Positions 6,397 through 6,449 of a stretch of DNA of 6,449 nucleotides are shown here, in pieces. The DNA is from an uncultured Clostridia bacterium (lineage in GTDB: Bacteria > Bacillota > Clostridia > Oscillospirales > Ruminococcaceae): contig CANRLY010000109.1 in assembly GCA_947631585.1 (NCBI GenBank), positions 1 through 6,449 of the forward strand, written 5' to 3'. Positions within the stretch are counted from its first letter, which is position 1. The number at the start of each line of letters is the position of its first letter. The translations under genes were made by a program, and so were the position numbers. A model generated the notes under the pieces. The model saw only the letters and a list, made by a program, of their open reading frames with translations. It had not been told where the DNA came from and made no database searches.

Positions 6397-6449
6397 ATGC
6401 CTAGCATCAATGAAAATTTTCTCAAAATGGAAAAGAACTATCTGTTTAT
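6397..6449 (+). CDS. dapL: LL-diaminopimelate aminotransferase, N-terminal fragment (3' end outside window)
   Basis: The first 17 codons of a gene cut by the window edge read MPSINENFLKMEKNYLF. This closely matches the conserved beginning of DapL proteins (M-x-x-INENYLKL-x-x-x-YLF). DapL is a PLP-dependent cytoplasmic aminotransferase that converts tetrahydrodipicolinate directly to LL-DAP, the substrate of DapF. A GGGAG ribosome binding site at 6383-6387 lies 9 nt before the ATG, and the gene begins 29 nt after the fusion's TGA, so the two are probably co-transcribed. The catalytic lysine and the PLP site are outside the window. The call rests on a short but distinctive N-terminus and on the adjacent DapF, its partner in the pathway. 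Confidence 0.82.
   Translation, partial: MPSINENFLKMEKNYLF

Overview
The window reads entirely on the + strand and looks like a chromosomal metabolic region of a Gram-positive anaerobe, most likely a ruminococcal clostridium (Ruminococcus or Oscillospiraceae type). The reasons are the glutamine synthetase plus ANTAR regulator pair, strong AGGAGG-type ribosome binding sites, TTG and GTG starts, and the LL-diaminopimelate aminotransferase (DapL) lysine route. The genus is an inference from gene content and protein flavour, not a measured placement. I see no mobile element, CRISPR array, tRNA or rRNA.

Layout: (1) 1-429, the C-terminal 142 residues of a type I glutamine synthetase, cut by the window edge. 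(2) 470-1042, a 190-residue ANTAR-domain RNA-binding antiterminator with a degenerate receiver domain, starting at TTG. (3) 1043-1124, a short gap with a near-consensus sigma-A promoter (TTGCCA, 17 nt, TATAAT). (4) 1125-2213, carA, the glutaminase subunit of carbamoyl-phosphate synthase. (5) 2214-2320, an unusually long 107-nt carA-carB gap with an imperfect inverted repeat. (6) 2321-6367, one uninterrupted frame of 1348 codons that encodes a full-length CarB followed, with no stop, by a full-length diaminopimelate epimerase (DapF). (7) 6397 to the window end, the first 17 codons of dapL.

How the genes fit together: glutamine synthetase makes glutamine. The ANTAR protein is a plausible nitrogen-responsive antiterminator for it or related genes. 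CarA/CarB spends glutamine, bicarbonate and ATP to make carbamoyl phosphate for arginine and pyrimidines. DapL makes LL-DAP and DapF turns it into meso-DAP for lysine and peptidoglycan. The two DAP steps are consecutive in the pathway and adjacent here.

The main point of interest is the in-frame CarB-DapF fusion. Both halves are complete and keep the catalytic residues I can check, and they are joined by only about 19 residues. At the junction lie a 16-bp perfect palindrome, an ATG with an out-of-frame TGA overlapping it, and a possible internal GTG start. Whether the fusion is a true bifunctional protein, a fusion that also yields free DapF by internal initiation, or a sequence error cannot be settled from this window alone.
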